DNA from: Actinomycetota bacterium
GTDB lineage: Bacteria > Actinomycetota > Thermoleophilia > RBG-16-64-13
Length of the DNA: 64,000 nt
Assembly: GCA_016278725.1 (NCBI GenBank)
Contig: JADQBG010000001.1
Coordinates: 179,869 to 243,868 of the forward strand
Reading direction: 5' to 3'
The notes under the pieces are model-generated. The model did not search any database and was not told where the DNA came from. It saw only the letters and a program-made list of their open reading frames with translations. Of the stretch, positions 1 to 8,312 are shown piece after piece. The position numbers and the translations under genes were made by a program. Position 1 is the stretch's first letter. Every line of letters begins with the position of its first letter.

Positions 1-393
1 AGGTACGAAGGCTTCGACCACCGCGTGGTCGAGCGCTTCGCCGGCGCCGAACTCTCCGTGGGGCCCTTCGTGCTCGCCGGCGGCGAGGTGGCGACGATGG
101 CCGTGCTCGAGGCCACCATTCGCAAGATGCCGGGGGTGCTCGGCAACGAACAAAGCCTGCTGGAGGAATCCTTCAGCGCCGGCCTTGCCGGGGCGGGGGA
201 GTATCCTCAGTTCACCCGTCCGCGCGAATTCCGGGGGAGCGAGGTGCCGGAGATCCTCTTGAGCGGTAACCACGGGTCGATCGCCGACTGGCGGCGGCGA
301 AACGCGCGTCCGTCGGGATGGTCGGCTTGGTGCCCCGCATCTCCGGCGGCCGGGGAGCCCGGAGGGCGGCAGGGCCATCCCCCCGAGAGCTAG
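1..393 (+). CDS. trmD: tRNA (guanine-N1)-methyltransferase TrmD, C-terminal part
   Basis: The reading frame is already open at base 1 (RYEGFDHRV), so the N-terminal half lies outside the window. TrmD methylates G37 of tRNAs with SAM and protects the reading frame during translation. Visible are the trefoil-knot SAM-site segment around SVGPFVLAGGEVA, then PGVLGNEQSLLEESF, YPQFTRP and the family-typical VPEILLSGNH near the C-terminus. After that comes a Gly/Pro/Ser-rich tail of about 35 residues that is not part of the conserved fold. The neighbour rplS follows 100 bases later; trmD-rplS is a common bacterial pair. Identity is secure despite truncation. Confidence 0.93.
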   Translation, partial: RYEGFDHRVVERFAGAELSVGPFVLAGGEVATMAVLEATIRKMPGVLGNEQSLLEESFSAGLAGAGEYPQFTRPREFRGSEVPEILLSGNHGSIADWRRRNARPSGWSAWCPASPAAGEPGGRQGHPPES

Positions 394-432
394 GGTCCAA
401 CGTGGCTGCCTCAGACGGGCGCTCTCAAAGTC

Positions 433-441
433 TGCTATCTT
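433..441 (+). promoter_or_regulatory. possible extended -10 promoter for rplS
   Basis: TGC followed by TATCTT (436-441) looks like an extended -10 element about 52 bases before the rplS start, in the only sizeable gap between trmD and rplS. No good -35 hexamer is seen at 16-18 bases upstream. Weak, sequence-only suggestion. Confidence 0.3.
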
Positions 442-493
442 TGGTCGCTGCGATTTCTGCGAGACGATTCTTCCGATGTGAGGGCAGTGCGAC

Positions 494-841
494 ATGACGA
501 CTGTTATCGATACGCTCGAACAGCAGCAACTGCGTGACGACGTCCCGGTTTTCAAGGCCGGCGACACGGTCCGCGTCCACTTTCGCGTGGTGGAAGGTAC
601 CCGCGAGCGGATCCAGGTTTTCCAGGGTATTTGCATTAAGCGCCAGGGCCACGGCGTACGCGAGACCTTCACCGTGCGGAAGCAGTCCTTCGGCGTGGGT
701 GTGGAGCGGACGTTTCCGGTGCACTCGCCAAAGATCGACCGGATCGAAGTGATGGCGATCGGGGATGTCAGCCGCGCGAAACTCTATTACCTGCGCAAGA
801 AGGTAGGCAAGAAAGCACGTGTCCGGGAGAAACGCGCCTAA
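494..841 (+). CDS. rplS: 50S ribosomal protein L19
   Basis: A 115-residue protein of the normal L19 length. The family-typical features are [16 protein letters not shown] near residue 15, the [13 protein letters not shown] segment, and the basic C-terminal stretch [18 protein letters not shown]19 sits at the 30S-50S interface of the ribosome. The gene lies between trmD and lepB, and its last 23 bases overlap the GTG start of lepB, which suggests translational coupling. The start ATG at 494 follows a GAGGGCAG purine stretch. Nothing unusual is seen. Confidence 0.97.
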   Translation: MTTVIDTLEQQQLRDDVPVFKAGDTVRVHFRVVEGTRERIQVFQGICIKRQGHGVRETFTVRKQSFGVGVERTFPVHSPKIDRIEVMAIGDVSRAKLYYLRKKVGKKARVREKRA

Positions 842-1436
842 TACACCTCCGAGTGAGGACCTCAAGATAGAGTCGGAAGCACAGATCCGGCGTCAGGCGG
901 AGCGGGAACGCAACCGGGCCGGCGCCGGTATCCTCGCCTCTCTGGGTGAGGTCATTCTGATCGTGGGAGCCGCCTTCATACTGGCCCTCTTCGTTCAGCA
1001 GTTCGTGATCAAGCCGTTCTCCATTCCCTCGGCTTCGATGGTGCCGACGCTGCAGGAGGGCGACCGCGTTCTGGTCAACCGCTTCCTCTTCTACTTCCAG
1101 GAGCCCGAGAGGGGCGACGTCGTGGTCTTTCATCCGCCCACAGCTCCGGAGACCGACTACATCAAGCGGGTGGTGGGCGTGGAGGGCGACGTGGTTGCCG
1201 TGGTCGACGGGCGCCTGATGGTCAACGGAGAAGCGCAGGACGAGCCTTATCTCAATACCCCGATCATGAACTCGGACTTCGAGGCGGTCACCGTGGGTCC
1301 CGACCAGATATTCGTGATGGGGGACAATCGCAACTCGAGCGGGGATAGCCGGATTTTCGGAACGGTCGATGTGGACGAAGTGCTGGGAGAGGCCTTCCTC
1401 GTTTACTGGCCGCCGAGCCGAATAGACACACTCTGA
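819..1436 (+). CDS. lepB: signal peptidase I
   Basis: Type I signal peptidase that removes N-terminal signal peptides from exported proteins on the outer face of the cytoplasmic membrane. The 205-residue protein has a charged N-terminus (about residues 1-40), one transmembrane segment (about 43-63), then the Ser/Lys dyad: Ser73 in PSASMVPTL and Lys116 in YIKRVVG. The later box [12 protein letters not shown] (167-178) is also intact. GTG at 819 lies inside the end of rplS, so translation is probably coupled to the ribosomal gene. A single membrane anchor and short catalytic domain fit the Gram-positive type. Confidence 0.95.
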   Translation: MSGRNAPNTPPSEDLKIESEAQIRRQAERERNRAGAGILASLGEVILIVGAAFILALFVQQFVIKPFSIPSASMVPTLQEGDRVLVNRFLFYFQEPERGDVVVFHPPTAPETDYIKRVVGVEGDVVAVVDGRLMVNGEAQDEPYLNTPIMNSDFEAVTVGPDQIFVMGDNRNSSGDSRIFGTVDVDEVLGEAFLVYWPPSRIDTL

Positions 1437-1440
1437 TCTG

Positions 1441-2304
1441 ATGGCGGCGCCGCCGGGGGGCAAGCCCGAATCAGGCAAGACCGGAGCAGGTGGACGTGGG
1501 GCCGGCAAAGCGGCTGCGCGCCGCCCGGGAGCTCGTCGTTCCAACCCCTTTCGCTACGACGAGAAGCGTCTGCAGGCAGTGGGAGATAAGGCCTGCCGCA
1601 TCGCCGGGGCGGACGAGGTCGGACGCGGGTGCCTCGCGGGCCCGCTGGTGGTGGCCTCCGTCGTGCTCGACTACCGCAAGCGGCCGGCCTCTCGCCTGAA
1701 AGGCCTCACGGATTCCAAGGCGCTCACCGCCAAACACCGGGAAGAACTCTATCCCAGGGTGCTCGCGGCGGCCGATAGGGTTTCGGTGGTCGCCGTCACT
1801 CCCGGCCGCATCGATGCCGAGGGTCTTCACCGTTGCAATCTGCTCGCGCTGATCGAGGCGTTCGAACGGCTGCAGGGGGCCTACGATGTGGGCCTCGTGG
1901 ACGGTTTTGACCTGCGCCGGCCCGACCTCAAGGCGGAGCGGCTGATCGGGGGAGATTGGCTGAGTGCCGCGGTGGGTGCCGCGTCCATAGTGGCCAAGGT
2001 CACCCGGGACCGCCTGATGCACCACCTCGACGAGCATCATCCCGGCTACGGATTCGCCGAGCACGTCGGCTACGGCACCAAGACCCACCAGCGGGCCCTG
2101 CGCGAACTGGGGCCCAGCCCCGTCCATCGCCGCAGCTTCTCCCTGGTTGCATCCCTATGTGCGGGGGAGGCACTCACCCTGTTCGAAGAGGAGGATGCGG
2201 TTAAAAGCGGCGCCGCGACGGCGGACGGCGGCGCCGAGTCATTGGACCGTGGTGCCGCGACGGCGGAAGGCCACGTCGCGACGGCGGGCGGCGCCGCGGA
2301 CTAG
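1441..2304 (+). CDS. rnhB: ribonuclease HII
   Basis: RNase HII cuts the RNA strand of RNA-DNA hybrids and removes single ribonucleotides from DNA. Active-site motifs are present: ADEVGRG (Asp58, Glu59), DSKALT (from 91), VDGFD (from 153) and the later SIVAKVTRD (Asp190). The core ends near residue 240. The last roughly 45 residues are an Ala/Gly-rich tail built from a degenerate heptad repeat, and the first 45 are also Gly/Ala/Arg-rich. The 287-residue length is therefore longer than the usual 200-230. It starts 4 bases after lepB and is convergent with the next gene. Confidence 0.94.
   Translation: MAAPPGGKPESGKTGAGGRGAGKAAARRPGARRSNPFRYDEKRLQAVGDKACRIAGADEVGRGCLAGPLVVASVVLDYRKRPASRLKGLTDSKALTAKHREELYPRVLAAADRVSVVAVTPGRIDAEGLHRCNLLALIEAFERLQGAYDVGLVDGFDLRRPDLKAERLIGGDWLSAAVGAASIVAKVTRDRLMHHLDEHHPGYGFAEHVGYGTKTHQRALRELGPSPVHRRSFSLVASLCAGEALTLFEEEDAVKSGAATADGGAESLDRGAATAEGHVATAGGAAD
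2215..2287 (+). repeat. 21-base-period repeat in the 3' end of rnhB
   Basis: The decamer GCGACGGCGG occurs at 2215, 2257 and 2278. The spacings are 42 and 21 bases, both whole multiples of seven codons. The repeat encodes a degenerate Ala-Thr-Ala-(Asp/Glu/Gly)-Gly heptad in the C-terminal tail of RNase HII. Confidence 0.7.
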
Positions 2305-2348
2305 GCCTTCCCGGGAAAGCGCCTCAAATCGGCCTCGTCCAGTTTGTC

Positions 2349-2948
2349 TCAGCTTGCGGGCGTCCCCGGCAGGCGGTCCTCGGGATAGAGCCCGCGCCAT
2401 TCCTGCTCCAGCATCCCCCAGATTTCCACGTCCCAGAAGCGGCCATTGAGGAAGTACGCCTCGCGCAGCACGCCTTCCCGGGTGAAGCCCAGTTTTCGGT
2501 AGAGCTCTCGCGCCGGCTGATTGTAGGCGCGCACTCTCAGTCTCACCCGGTGGAGATTTCGCACCTGAAATCCCCAGAGGAGTTGCCGGCGTATGGCGGA
2601 CCGGCCCAGGCCGAGTCCGCGGAACTCCGGAAAGAGAAAGATCCCCAGTTCCGCGTCGCGATCCTTGGGATCGATGTCGTGGAGCCCGATGTTGCCGGCA
2701 TGTCTGCCGCCCGCGGCCTCGATGATGGCGAAGACGTAGCTCCTGTCTGATTCGCGCATCTCGCGCAACCAGCGTTCCTGCGACTCGACGTTGTTCAAGG
2801 GCAGGATCCAGGTGAGGTTGGCCGGTACCTCCGGTTCCGCGCGGAAGAACTCGAGGGAGGCAAGCACCTCTTCCCTTTCGAGAGGCCGTAGGTAGGCGGG
2901 TTCACCCGCGAAAATCTCCATCTGCCCAGGATACTGCCTAAGTCCCAT
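2349..2948 (-). CDS. GNAT-family N-acetyltransferase, RimJ/RimL-like
   Basis: An acetyl-CoA-dependent N-acetyltransferase whose substrate cannot be told from sequence. Near the start is the typical YLRPLEREE strand, later HAGNIGLHDIDPKDRDAELGI, then the acetyl-CoA loop FRGLGLGRSA and the YNQPARELYRKLGF segment near the C-terminus. This layout matches RimJ/RimL and ribosomal or antibiotic acetyltransferases. Start 2948 is preferred because GGGAAG precedes it by 8 bases; ATG at 2921, at the start of the conserved domain, has no clear ribosome site. The frame is open further upstream, but that part overlaps yraN on the other strand. It is the only opposing gene in the first 49 kb. Confidence 0.82.
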   Translation of the reverse strand: MGLRQYPGQMEIFAGEPAYLRPLEREEVLASLEFFRAEPEVPANLTWILPLNNVESQERWLREMRESDRSYVFAIIEAAGGRHAGNIGLHDIDPKDRDAELGIFLFPEFRGLGLGRSAIRRQLLWGFQVRNLHRVRLRVRAYNQPARELYRKLGFTREGVLREAYFLNGRFWDVEIWGMLEQEWRGLYPEDRLPGTPAS

Positions 2949-3003
2949 GGGTCGCCAGCTTCCCGGCGGATAGTCTCCCCTCAACACGGCGAAGGAGGGA
3001 GAG

Positions 3004-3456
3004 ATGAGGGCTTTGTTCGACCCGGACAAGTTCGATCCGGGCAGACGGCGTGCCCGTTGGAGCGATCGGGGTTCGCGGACGCAGGGCATTACCTGCGTGG
3101 CCCGTGGGCGGCTGGCGGAGGACGCGGCGGCGGCCTTCCTCGAGCAAAACGACGTGGTCATCCTTGACCGCAATTACCGATCGCCGGTGGGCGAGTTGGA
3201 CATCGTCGGAGTCGATGCGGACACCACCGTGGTGGTGGAGGTAAAGGCCCGTTCGACTGCCAATTTCGGCGAACCCCTGGAAGCGGTCGGGCCGCTCAAG
3301 GAGCGGCGGCTGCGGGCGGCCGCGGCGTGGTGGATGGCCGAAAACGGCATGGCTCCTGAGGGCATCCGCTTCGACGTCATCGCGGTGCAACTGGGTCCGG
3401 GGGGCGGCCTGAGGGCCCTGTTTCACTGGCGCGACGTGCTGGGCGAGGGTAGATAG
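3004..3456 (+). CDS. yraN: UPF0102 / YraN-family nuclease-fold protein
   Basis: A 150-residue member of the UPF0102 family, which has an endonuclease-like fold but no firmly established role. Family features are GRLAEDAAAAFLEQN, then DRNYRSPVGELDIVG and VVVEVKARS. The Glu-Leu-Asp and Glu-x-Lys pattern is that of a restriction-enzyme-like metal site. The gene has GAGGGAG before the ATG. Its stop codon overlaps the GTG of comM by one base. The yraN-comM-dprA order is common in bacteria and hints at DNA processing. Confidence 0.88.
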   Translation: MRALFDPDKFDPGRRRARWSDRGSRTQGITCVARGRLAEDAAAAFLEQNDVVILDRNYRSPVGELDIVGVDADTTVVVEVKARSTANFGEPLEAVGPLKERRLRAAAAWWMAENGMAPEGIRFDVIAVQLGPGGGLRALFHWRDVLGEGR

Positions 3457-5006
3457 TGGGTACGGCGGCAACCTGGGGTTTCGCCCTCGCTGGGATAGAG
3501 GCGGTGCCGATCAGGGTCGAGGCCCACGTTCGCCGGGGACTACCGGGTATGACCGTGGTGGGTCTCCCGGGATCCGCAGTCAGAGAGGCCAGGGAACGGG
3601 TGCGGTCGGCCGCCGCGAGTTCCCTCCTGCCTCTGCCGCTGCAGCGAATCACCGTGAATCTCTCCCCGGGGGATCTGCGAAAAGAGGGTGCGGGCCTGGA
3701 TCTGTCCGTGGCGCTCGCCATTCTCGCGGCAGGAGGTCAGCTTCCGGCCGGCCTTGCCCGCAATTCCGGTGCGGTGGGGGAGCTCTCTCTGGACGGCAGC
3801 GTGCGGCCGGTCCGGGGAATCCTCTCTCATGCTGAAGCCGCCCGGCGCGTCTCCCCGGAGCTGCTGCTCGTGCCGGTGGAGGGGCTTCGGGAAGCCGCCC
3901 AGGTGGAAGGCGTACGGGCAATCGGAGTGCGCTCGCTGCTCGAGGCCATCCTGGCCCTGCGTGACCCGGAGGCCAGAACGCGGCTCGAACAACGCGGAAA
4001 CCGCTGGCTCCAGCGACGGGCGCGCTTGGACGGCTCTGCGACGGAGTTTGGTCCTGACATGAGCGAGGTGACCGGGCAGGAGGCGGCGAAAAGGGCGTTG
4101 GAGATCGCCGCCGCGGGGGGACATCACACCCTGCTCTATGGCCAGGCCGGGGTCGGGAAGACCATGCTTGCCCGGCGGCTCCCCGGGATTCTGCCGCCTC
4201 TTGAATCGCAGGAAGCGCTCGAAGTGACGCGCATTTGGAGCGTCGCCGGGCTCTTGCCCCCCGGGGCCGCTCTCATCCGCCACGCGCCTTTCCGTGCGCC
4301 TCATCACAGCGCCTCCCGTCCGGCGCTCGTCGGCGGTGGCAGCGTGCTCCGTCCCGGGGAAGTCACGCTTGCCCACCATGGAGTCCTTTTCCTCGACGAG
4401 CTTCCCGAGTTCACCCGAGAAAGTCTCGAGTCATTGCGCCAACCCCTGGAGGAAGGCGAAGTGGTGGTCAGCCGAGGCAGCGGCAGTCTTCGTTTTCCCG
4501 CGCGCTGCACCCTGGTGGCCGCGATGAACCCCTGTCCCTGCGGCTTCAGAGGGAGTCCGGCGCGGGACTGCACCTGCGCAGAGGCGGCCGTCCTTCGCTA
4601 CATGGACCGTCTGAGCGGAGCCCTGCTGGACCGCATCGATTTGCAGATCGAGGTGGGAGCCGTTGAGCCTGGGGCGCTGATGCGCCCGGGCTCGGGGGAA
4701 AGCTCGGCGTCCATCCGGGAGCGGGTTGTCGAGGCACGGCTTCATGCTCAGGAGCGCGCCCGCACCTGGCGGGAAGCGGACAGCCGGCCCGAGGACCCGC
4801 GGGTGCTCCTGTCTCAATTCTCCCCAAGGGCACGCCGAGTGCTCCAGCGTGCCCTCAGCCGGGATTTCCTGGGAGGCCGCGGCTACACCCGAGTATTGCG
4901 CGTAGCGCGCACGATAGCCGACCTCGACCAGGCGGGAGAAGTCACACAGGAGCACGTATCCGAGGCCCTGCTTCTGCGTCTGCCGGATTATCGCCGTGTT
5001 GCCTGA
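3456..5006 (+). CDS. comM: Mg-chelatase-related AAA+ ATPase ComM/YifB
   Basis: A 516-residue AAA+ protein of the ComM family. In naturally competent bacteria ComM is a hexameric helicase that promotes branch migration of incoming DNA; its role here is inferred from family membership. An N-terminal Lon-S5-like domain (GLPGSAVREARERVRSA, then ITVNLSPGDLRKEG) spans about residues 1-170. Walker A GQAGVGKT is at 229-236, Walker B is LFLDELPEF, and a Cys-bearing segment CPCGFRG follows. The GTG start overlaps the yraN stop. Together with dprA downstream it suggests a natural-transformation or recombination function. Confidence 0.93.
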   Translation: MGTAATWGFALAGIEAVPIRVEAHVRRGLPGMTVVGLPGSAVREARERVRSAAASSLLPLPLQRITVNLSPGDLRKEGAGLDLSVALAILAAGGQLPAGLARNSGAVGELSLDGSVRPVRGILSHAEAARRVSPELLLVPVEGLREAAQVEGVRAIGVRSLLEAILALRDPEARTRLEQRGNRWLQRRARLDGSATEFGPDMSEVTGQEAAKRALEIAAAGGHHTLLYGQAGVGKTMLARRLPGILPPLESQEALEVTRIWSVAGLLPPGAALIRHAPFRAPHHSASRPALVGGGSVLRPGEVTLAHHGVLFLDELPEFTRESLESLRQPLEEGEVVVSRGSGSLRFPARCTLVAAMNPCPCGFRGSPARDCTCAEAAVLRYMDRLSGALLDRIDLQIEVGAVEPGALMRPGSGESSASIRERVVEARLHAQERARTWREADSRPEDPRVLLSQFSPRARRVLQRALSRDFLGGRGYTRVLRVARTIADLDQAGEVTQEHVSEALLLRLPDYRRVA

Positions 5007-5029
5007 GGCTCGCCGTGTCGCCTGAGGCG
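4992..5029 (+). repeat. tandem 19-base duplication at the comM/dprA junction
   Basis: Two head-to-tail copies (4992-5010 and 5011-5029) differ at two positions. Each copy contains GCCGTGT followed by GCCTGAGGC. The first copy supplies the comM stop (TGA) and the second supplies the dprA GTG start. It looks like a slippage duplication that separated two formerly overlapping genes. Confidence 0.75.
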
Positions 5030-6283
5030 AATAACCAAGGCGAGGGTGGAGCCGCCGGGAGCCGCGCCGGCCGAGAGGCGTGGATCGCCTGGGAGGGGAG
5101 CTGGGGGCAACTCTCCCCGGCCCGGGTAAGGGCGGCCCGGGGGCTCAGTCTGCTCGCGACCACCCGGTTTCGGCCGGCGCTGTCGCTCCTGCGGGAGTGT
5201 CCGCCGGAGGAGCTTTGGTCGGCACCGAGCACGGCCCTCCGGAGTTGGGGACTCAGCCCCCGTTCCGCCGAGGAGTTCGTTGTCTGCCGCGACCGCGTCT
5301 CCTGGGGGACTACGGCTGAGGCTTTGCGCGAATGCGGGGGGCGCTTCGTTCCCGTGGGAAGTCCGGAGTACCCGCGCGAACTGATGCACCTGACCGTGCC
5401 TCCGGCCGGACTATTTGTCCGCGCCGCCCTCGCGAACTGGGAACGTCTGCTGGGCGTGCCTCGCGTGGGCGTGGTCGGCACCCGCTCGGTAAGCGTGAGT
5501 GGCGCGACCACGGCCGGCAGTTTCTCCGCCGCCTTGGCGGCGGCGGGAATAGCCGTCGTCAGCGGCCTGGCTCTGGGCGCCGACGGAGCGGCGCACCGCG
5601 GAGCCCTCGAAGCGGGGGGCCTGACCGTCGCCGTGCTGGGGTCGGGCGTCGACGTTGCGTCGCCGGGGCGGCACCGGCCGCTCTACCGGGACCTCTGCGA
5701 GCGGGGCGCGGCATTGAGTGAATTTCCCCCTGGCTTCAAGGCCGCTCGCTGGACCTTTCCCATGCGCAACCGCATTCTCGCCGCCCTTTCCGACGCAGTG
5801 GTGGTCATCGAGGCCGGCAGCAGGAGCGGCGCCCTAATCACGGCGGGAGAGGCTGCCTCCCTGGGCCGGCCCGTTTTTGCGGTTCCCGGACCCATCGGCA
5901 GGGACTCCCACCGAGGTTGTAACGAACTTCTCTACGCGGGCGCCATTCCCGCCCTCGATTCGCAGCTCTTGGTGCAGGACTTTCTGTACCAGACGAAGAA
6001 CGAGAGAGGAAACCGGAGAGGAGACCGGGAGCGCGAGGAGTTTGACGGGCGGCCGACCCCCGAGAGCTGCCACTCCGAGGGCCGCCGTAAGGCGTGCGAT
6101 CAGACGGAGCATCCTCACGCTCGGCTCCTGCTGGAGGCTTTGGGGGCGGGCCCGCTCAGCCTGGATCAGTTGGCGCCCGTGGCCGGCCTCAGCCCTCGTG
6201 AGGTTTCGGCGGCGATGGCGATGCTCGAGCTGGACGGGTTGGCGGCGAGGGCCGGACCGGCCACCTACTGCCTGCCGGCCTAG
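5015..6283 (+). CDS. dprA: DNA-processing protein DprA
   Basis: DprA binds single-stranded DNA and loads RecA on it during transformation. The Rossmann-like core includes VGVVGTRSVS, VVSGLALGADGAAHRGAL, the FPMRNRILAALSD helix and GALITAGEAASLGRPVFAVPG, all strongly conserved in the family. It is followed by a charged linker (about residues 327-365) and a C-terminal winged-helix module (LLEALGAGPLSLDQLA to YCLPA). The 422-residue length is long because of the linker. Start GTG at 5015 lies in the second copy of a 19-base tandem repeat. Confidence 0.95.
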   Translation: MSPEANNQGEGGAAGSRAGREAWIAWEGSWGQLSPARVRAARGLSLLATTRFRPALSLLRECPPEELWSAPSTALRSWGLSPRSAEEFVVCRDRVSWGTTAEALRECGGRFVPVGSPEYPRELMHLTVPPAGLFVRAALANWERLLGVPRVGVVGTRSVSVSGATTAGSFSAALAAAGIAVVSGLALGADGAAHRGALEAGGLTVAVLGSGVDVASPGRHRPLYRDLCERGAALSEFPPGFKAARWTFPMRNRILAALSDAVVVIEAGSRSGALITAGEAASLGRPVFAVPGPIGRDSHRGCNELLYAGAIPALDSQLLVQDFLYQTKNERGNRRGDREREEFDGRPTPESCHSEGRRKACDQTEHPHARLLLEALGAGPLSLDQLAPVAGLSPREVSAAMAMLELDGLAARAGPATYCLPA

Positions 6284-6363
6284 GCAGCCAGTAGGTGCGC
6301 GAGCGCGCTCGGCCCCTCTCCCGGCCGCAGAGGGTGGAACGTGCAACGCACAGGAGTGGTTGA

Positions 6364-7368
6364 TTGCCGACAGATGCCGAAGGAACCGCCAGCGAGGCAC
6401 GGGCGGCCGCCGAGGGGCCGGACCTGCGCACGGCGGTCGGCCGGTTCCTGCGCGGCCTGGCCGCCGCCGCCTACAGCGATCACACGGTCGCGGCCTACCG
6501 GCGCGACCTCGAGCAACTGCTGGCCTTTCTCGATGAGGCGGGGCTGGACTTCCCCGCTTCGGTGACGCGCGCGCATCTCCGCGGCTACGCGGCGGGGCTT
6601 GGGGACGGGAGTCTTAATCCCGACCGCCGGCCTTACGCGCCCGCCAGCGCGGCGCGGAAGCTCTCGGTAGTCCGGCAGTTCTTCAGCTTCTTGGTCGACG
6701 AGGAATTATTAGCCGTCAGCCCCGCCGCGGATCTCACCGCGCCCAAGCTTCCCCGGCGCCTGCCTCAGGTGATGACCCAGCAAGAGGTGTTCCATCTGCT
6801 CGACGAGGACGCCGGCGAGGGGACGCTCGAACTGCGGGACCTGGCGCTGATCGAGTTGCTATACTCGTGCGGGCTTCGGGCCCAAGAGGTGCTCGACCTT
6901 CGCCTCGGTGACCTTGACCTGACTGCGCAAGAGATTCGCGTTCGCGGTAAGCGCAGGAAGGAGCGTATGGTCCCGATCGGAGATGTGGCCCGGGACGCCC
7001 TCATGCGGTACCTGGAAGAGGGGAGGCCGGGACTGCGGAGTCACCCGGAGAACCACGAGAACTCGGGGGAGGGAGAGTCTCCTCGCTGGGATGAGCCGGT
7101 GTTCCTGACCAAGAACGGCAACAAGTTAGCTACGTCGGACGTTCGCCGCCGGCTCCATCGGCGCCTTGAAAGGCTCGGGGCCGCGTTCGAGATATCCCCC
7201 CACACGCTGCGCCACTCCTTTGCCACCCATCTCCTCGAAGGCGGTGCCGACCTGAGGTCCATCCAGGAGCTTCTCGGGCACGCCTCTCTGCGAACCACTC
7301 AGGTGTACACGCACGTGTCGGCCGCCCATCTGCGCGGGGTATATCGCCGCGCCCATCCCCGCTCATAA
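6364..7368 (+). CDS. xerC: tyrosine recombinase XerC/XerD type
   Basis: A site-specific recombinase that resolves chromosome dimers at dif. The N-terminal SAM-like DNA-binding domain spans about residues 20-120. The catalytic domain has the full set of residues: Arg in SCGLRAQE, Lys in RGKRRKER, HTLRHSFATHLL, LLGHASL and the nucleophile Tyr in TTQVYTHV. About 17 extra polar residues (near HPENHENSGEGE) sit between the Lys and the HxxR box. TTG at 6364 is chosen because AGGAG lies 7 bases upstream. It lies in the actinobacterial dprA-xerC-whiG-rpsB order. XerC versus XerD cannot be settled here. Confidence 0.92.
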   Translation: MPTDAEGTASEARAAAEGPDLRTAVGRFLRGLAAAAYSDHTVAAYRRDLEQLLAFLDEAGLDFPASVTRAHLRGYAAGLGDGSLNPDRRPYAPASAARKLSVVRQFFSFLVDEELLAVSPAADLTAPKLPRRLPQVMTQQEVFHLLDEDAGEGTLELRDLALIELLYSCGLRAQEVLDLRLGDLDLTAQEIRVRGKRRKERMVPIGDVARDALMRYLEEGRPGLRSHPENHENSGEGESPRWDEPVFLTKNGNKLATSDVRRRLHRRLERLGAAFEISPHTLRHSFATHLLEGGADLRSIQELLGHASLRTTQVYTHVSAAHLRGVYRRAHPRS

Positions 7369-7370
7369 CC

Positions 7371-8177
7371 GTGGCCGGAATCGACCGATCCAAGAACGGC
7401 CATGATGTCGACGACCTGTGGAGGCGCTTCAAGGAGTTTGGTGATGGGAGCGCCCGGGATCAACTGATCCTGGCCTACTCGCCTCTGGTCAAATACGTCG
7501 CGGGGCGGATGGGCACCGGGCTGCCCGCCCATATCGAGGAAGGCGACCTGATCTCCTACGGCCTGCTCGGCCTGATCGGCGCCATCGAGCGCTTCGATCT
7601 CGGGCGGAACATCAAGTTCGAAACCTACGCGATCTCTCGGATCAAAGGCTCCATCATCGACGAATTACGCGCGCTCGACTGGGTTCCCCGCTCGGTCCGA
7701 AGCTGGGCCCGCCAGGTGGAGCGCACCGTGACCGAGCTCGAGAACGAACTGCGCCGGGCGCCCACCGACGAGGAGATCGCCGCCTCGCTGGACGTATCCG
7801 TCGATGAGTTCCAGGGGATCCTGACTCAGATCAGCTCCGCTTCGATCGTCGCCCTCGACGAGTTCTGGACGCTGAGCGGGACCGGCGGGGACAAGGTCAC
7901 TCTGATGGACACGATAGAGGACGAGAGCGCCCCCGATCCCGCCCGCGCCCTCGACATCCAGTCGGTAAAAGAGATGCTGGCCGAGGCCATCCGCCGGCTG
8001 CCGGAGCGGGAGCGCATTGTCATCGGCCTCTACTACTACGAGGGCCTGACCCTCAAAGAGATCGGGGAAGTGCTCGGGGTGACCGAATCCCGGGTCTCGC
8101 AACTGCATACCAAGGCCATCCTGCGGTTGAAGGGTCGGATGAAGGAACAGATCGAACCGGGAGAGCGTCTGCGCTAG
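7371..8177 (+). CDS. whiG: RNA polymerase sigma factor of the FliA/WhiG family
   Basis: A group 3 sigma factor. Region 2 covers the segment from LVKYVAGRM through IKFETYAISRIKGSIIDELR, region 3 includes RRAPTDEEIAASL, and region 4 ends with the helix-turn-helix LTLKEIGEVLGVTESRVSQL. In Streptomyces WhiG starts sporulation; in other bacteria the family controls flagella. No flagellar gene is in the window, and its targets here are unknown. It starts 2 bases after xerC, so it is co-transcribed. The position just before rpsB-tsf matches the actinobacterial arrangement. The type IV pilus genes later in the window are possible but unproven targets. Confidence 0.9.
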   Translation: MAGIDRSKNGHDVDDLWRRFKEFGDGSARDQLILAYSPLVKYVAGRMGTGLPAHIEEGDLISYGLLGLIGAIERFDLGRNIKFETYAISRIKGSIIDELRALDWVPRSVRSWARQVERTVTELENELRRAPTDEEIAASLDVSVDEFQGILTQISSASIVALDEFWTLSGTGGDKVTLMDTIEDESAPDPARALDIQSVKEMLAEAIRRLPERERIVIGLYYYEGLTLKEIGEVLGVTESRVSQLHTKAILRLKGRMKEQIEPGERLR

Positions 8178-8192
8178 CCGCCCGGAACCTTG

Positions 8193-8201
8193 TGCTAGAC
8201 T
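8193..8201 (+). promoter_or_regulatory. rpsB: possible extended -10 promoter for rpsB-tsf
   Basis: TGC plus TAGACT (8196-8201) forms an extended -10 element about 110 bases upstream of the rpsB ATG. No convincing -35 box is seen. The long leader between here and 8312 could carry ribosomal-protein autoregulation. Confidence 0.4.
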
Positions 8202-8312
8202 ACCTCGGTTAATCAATCGATCCTGGTGCGCGTGTGTCCCGGTGGTGCCGACGAATTCGGTTCCGGGAGAGCGTCCAGCGAAGCAGCGCCACAACCAAGA
8301 AAGGAAGCACCC

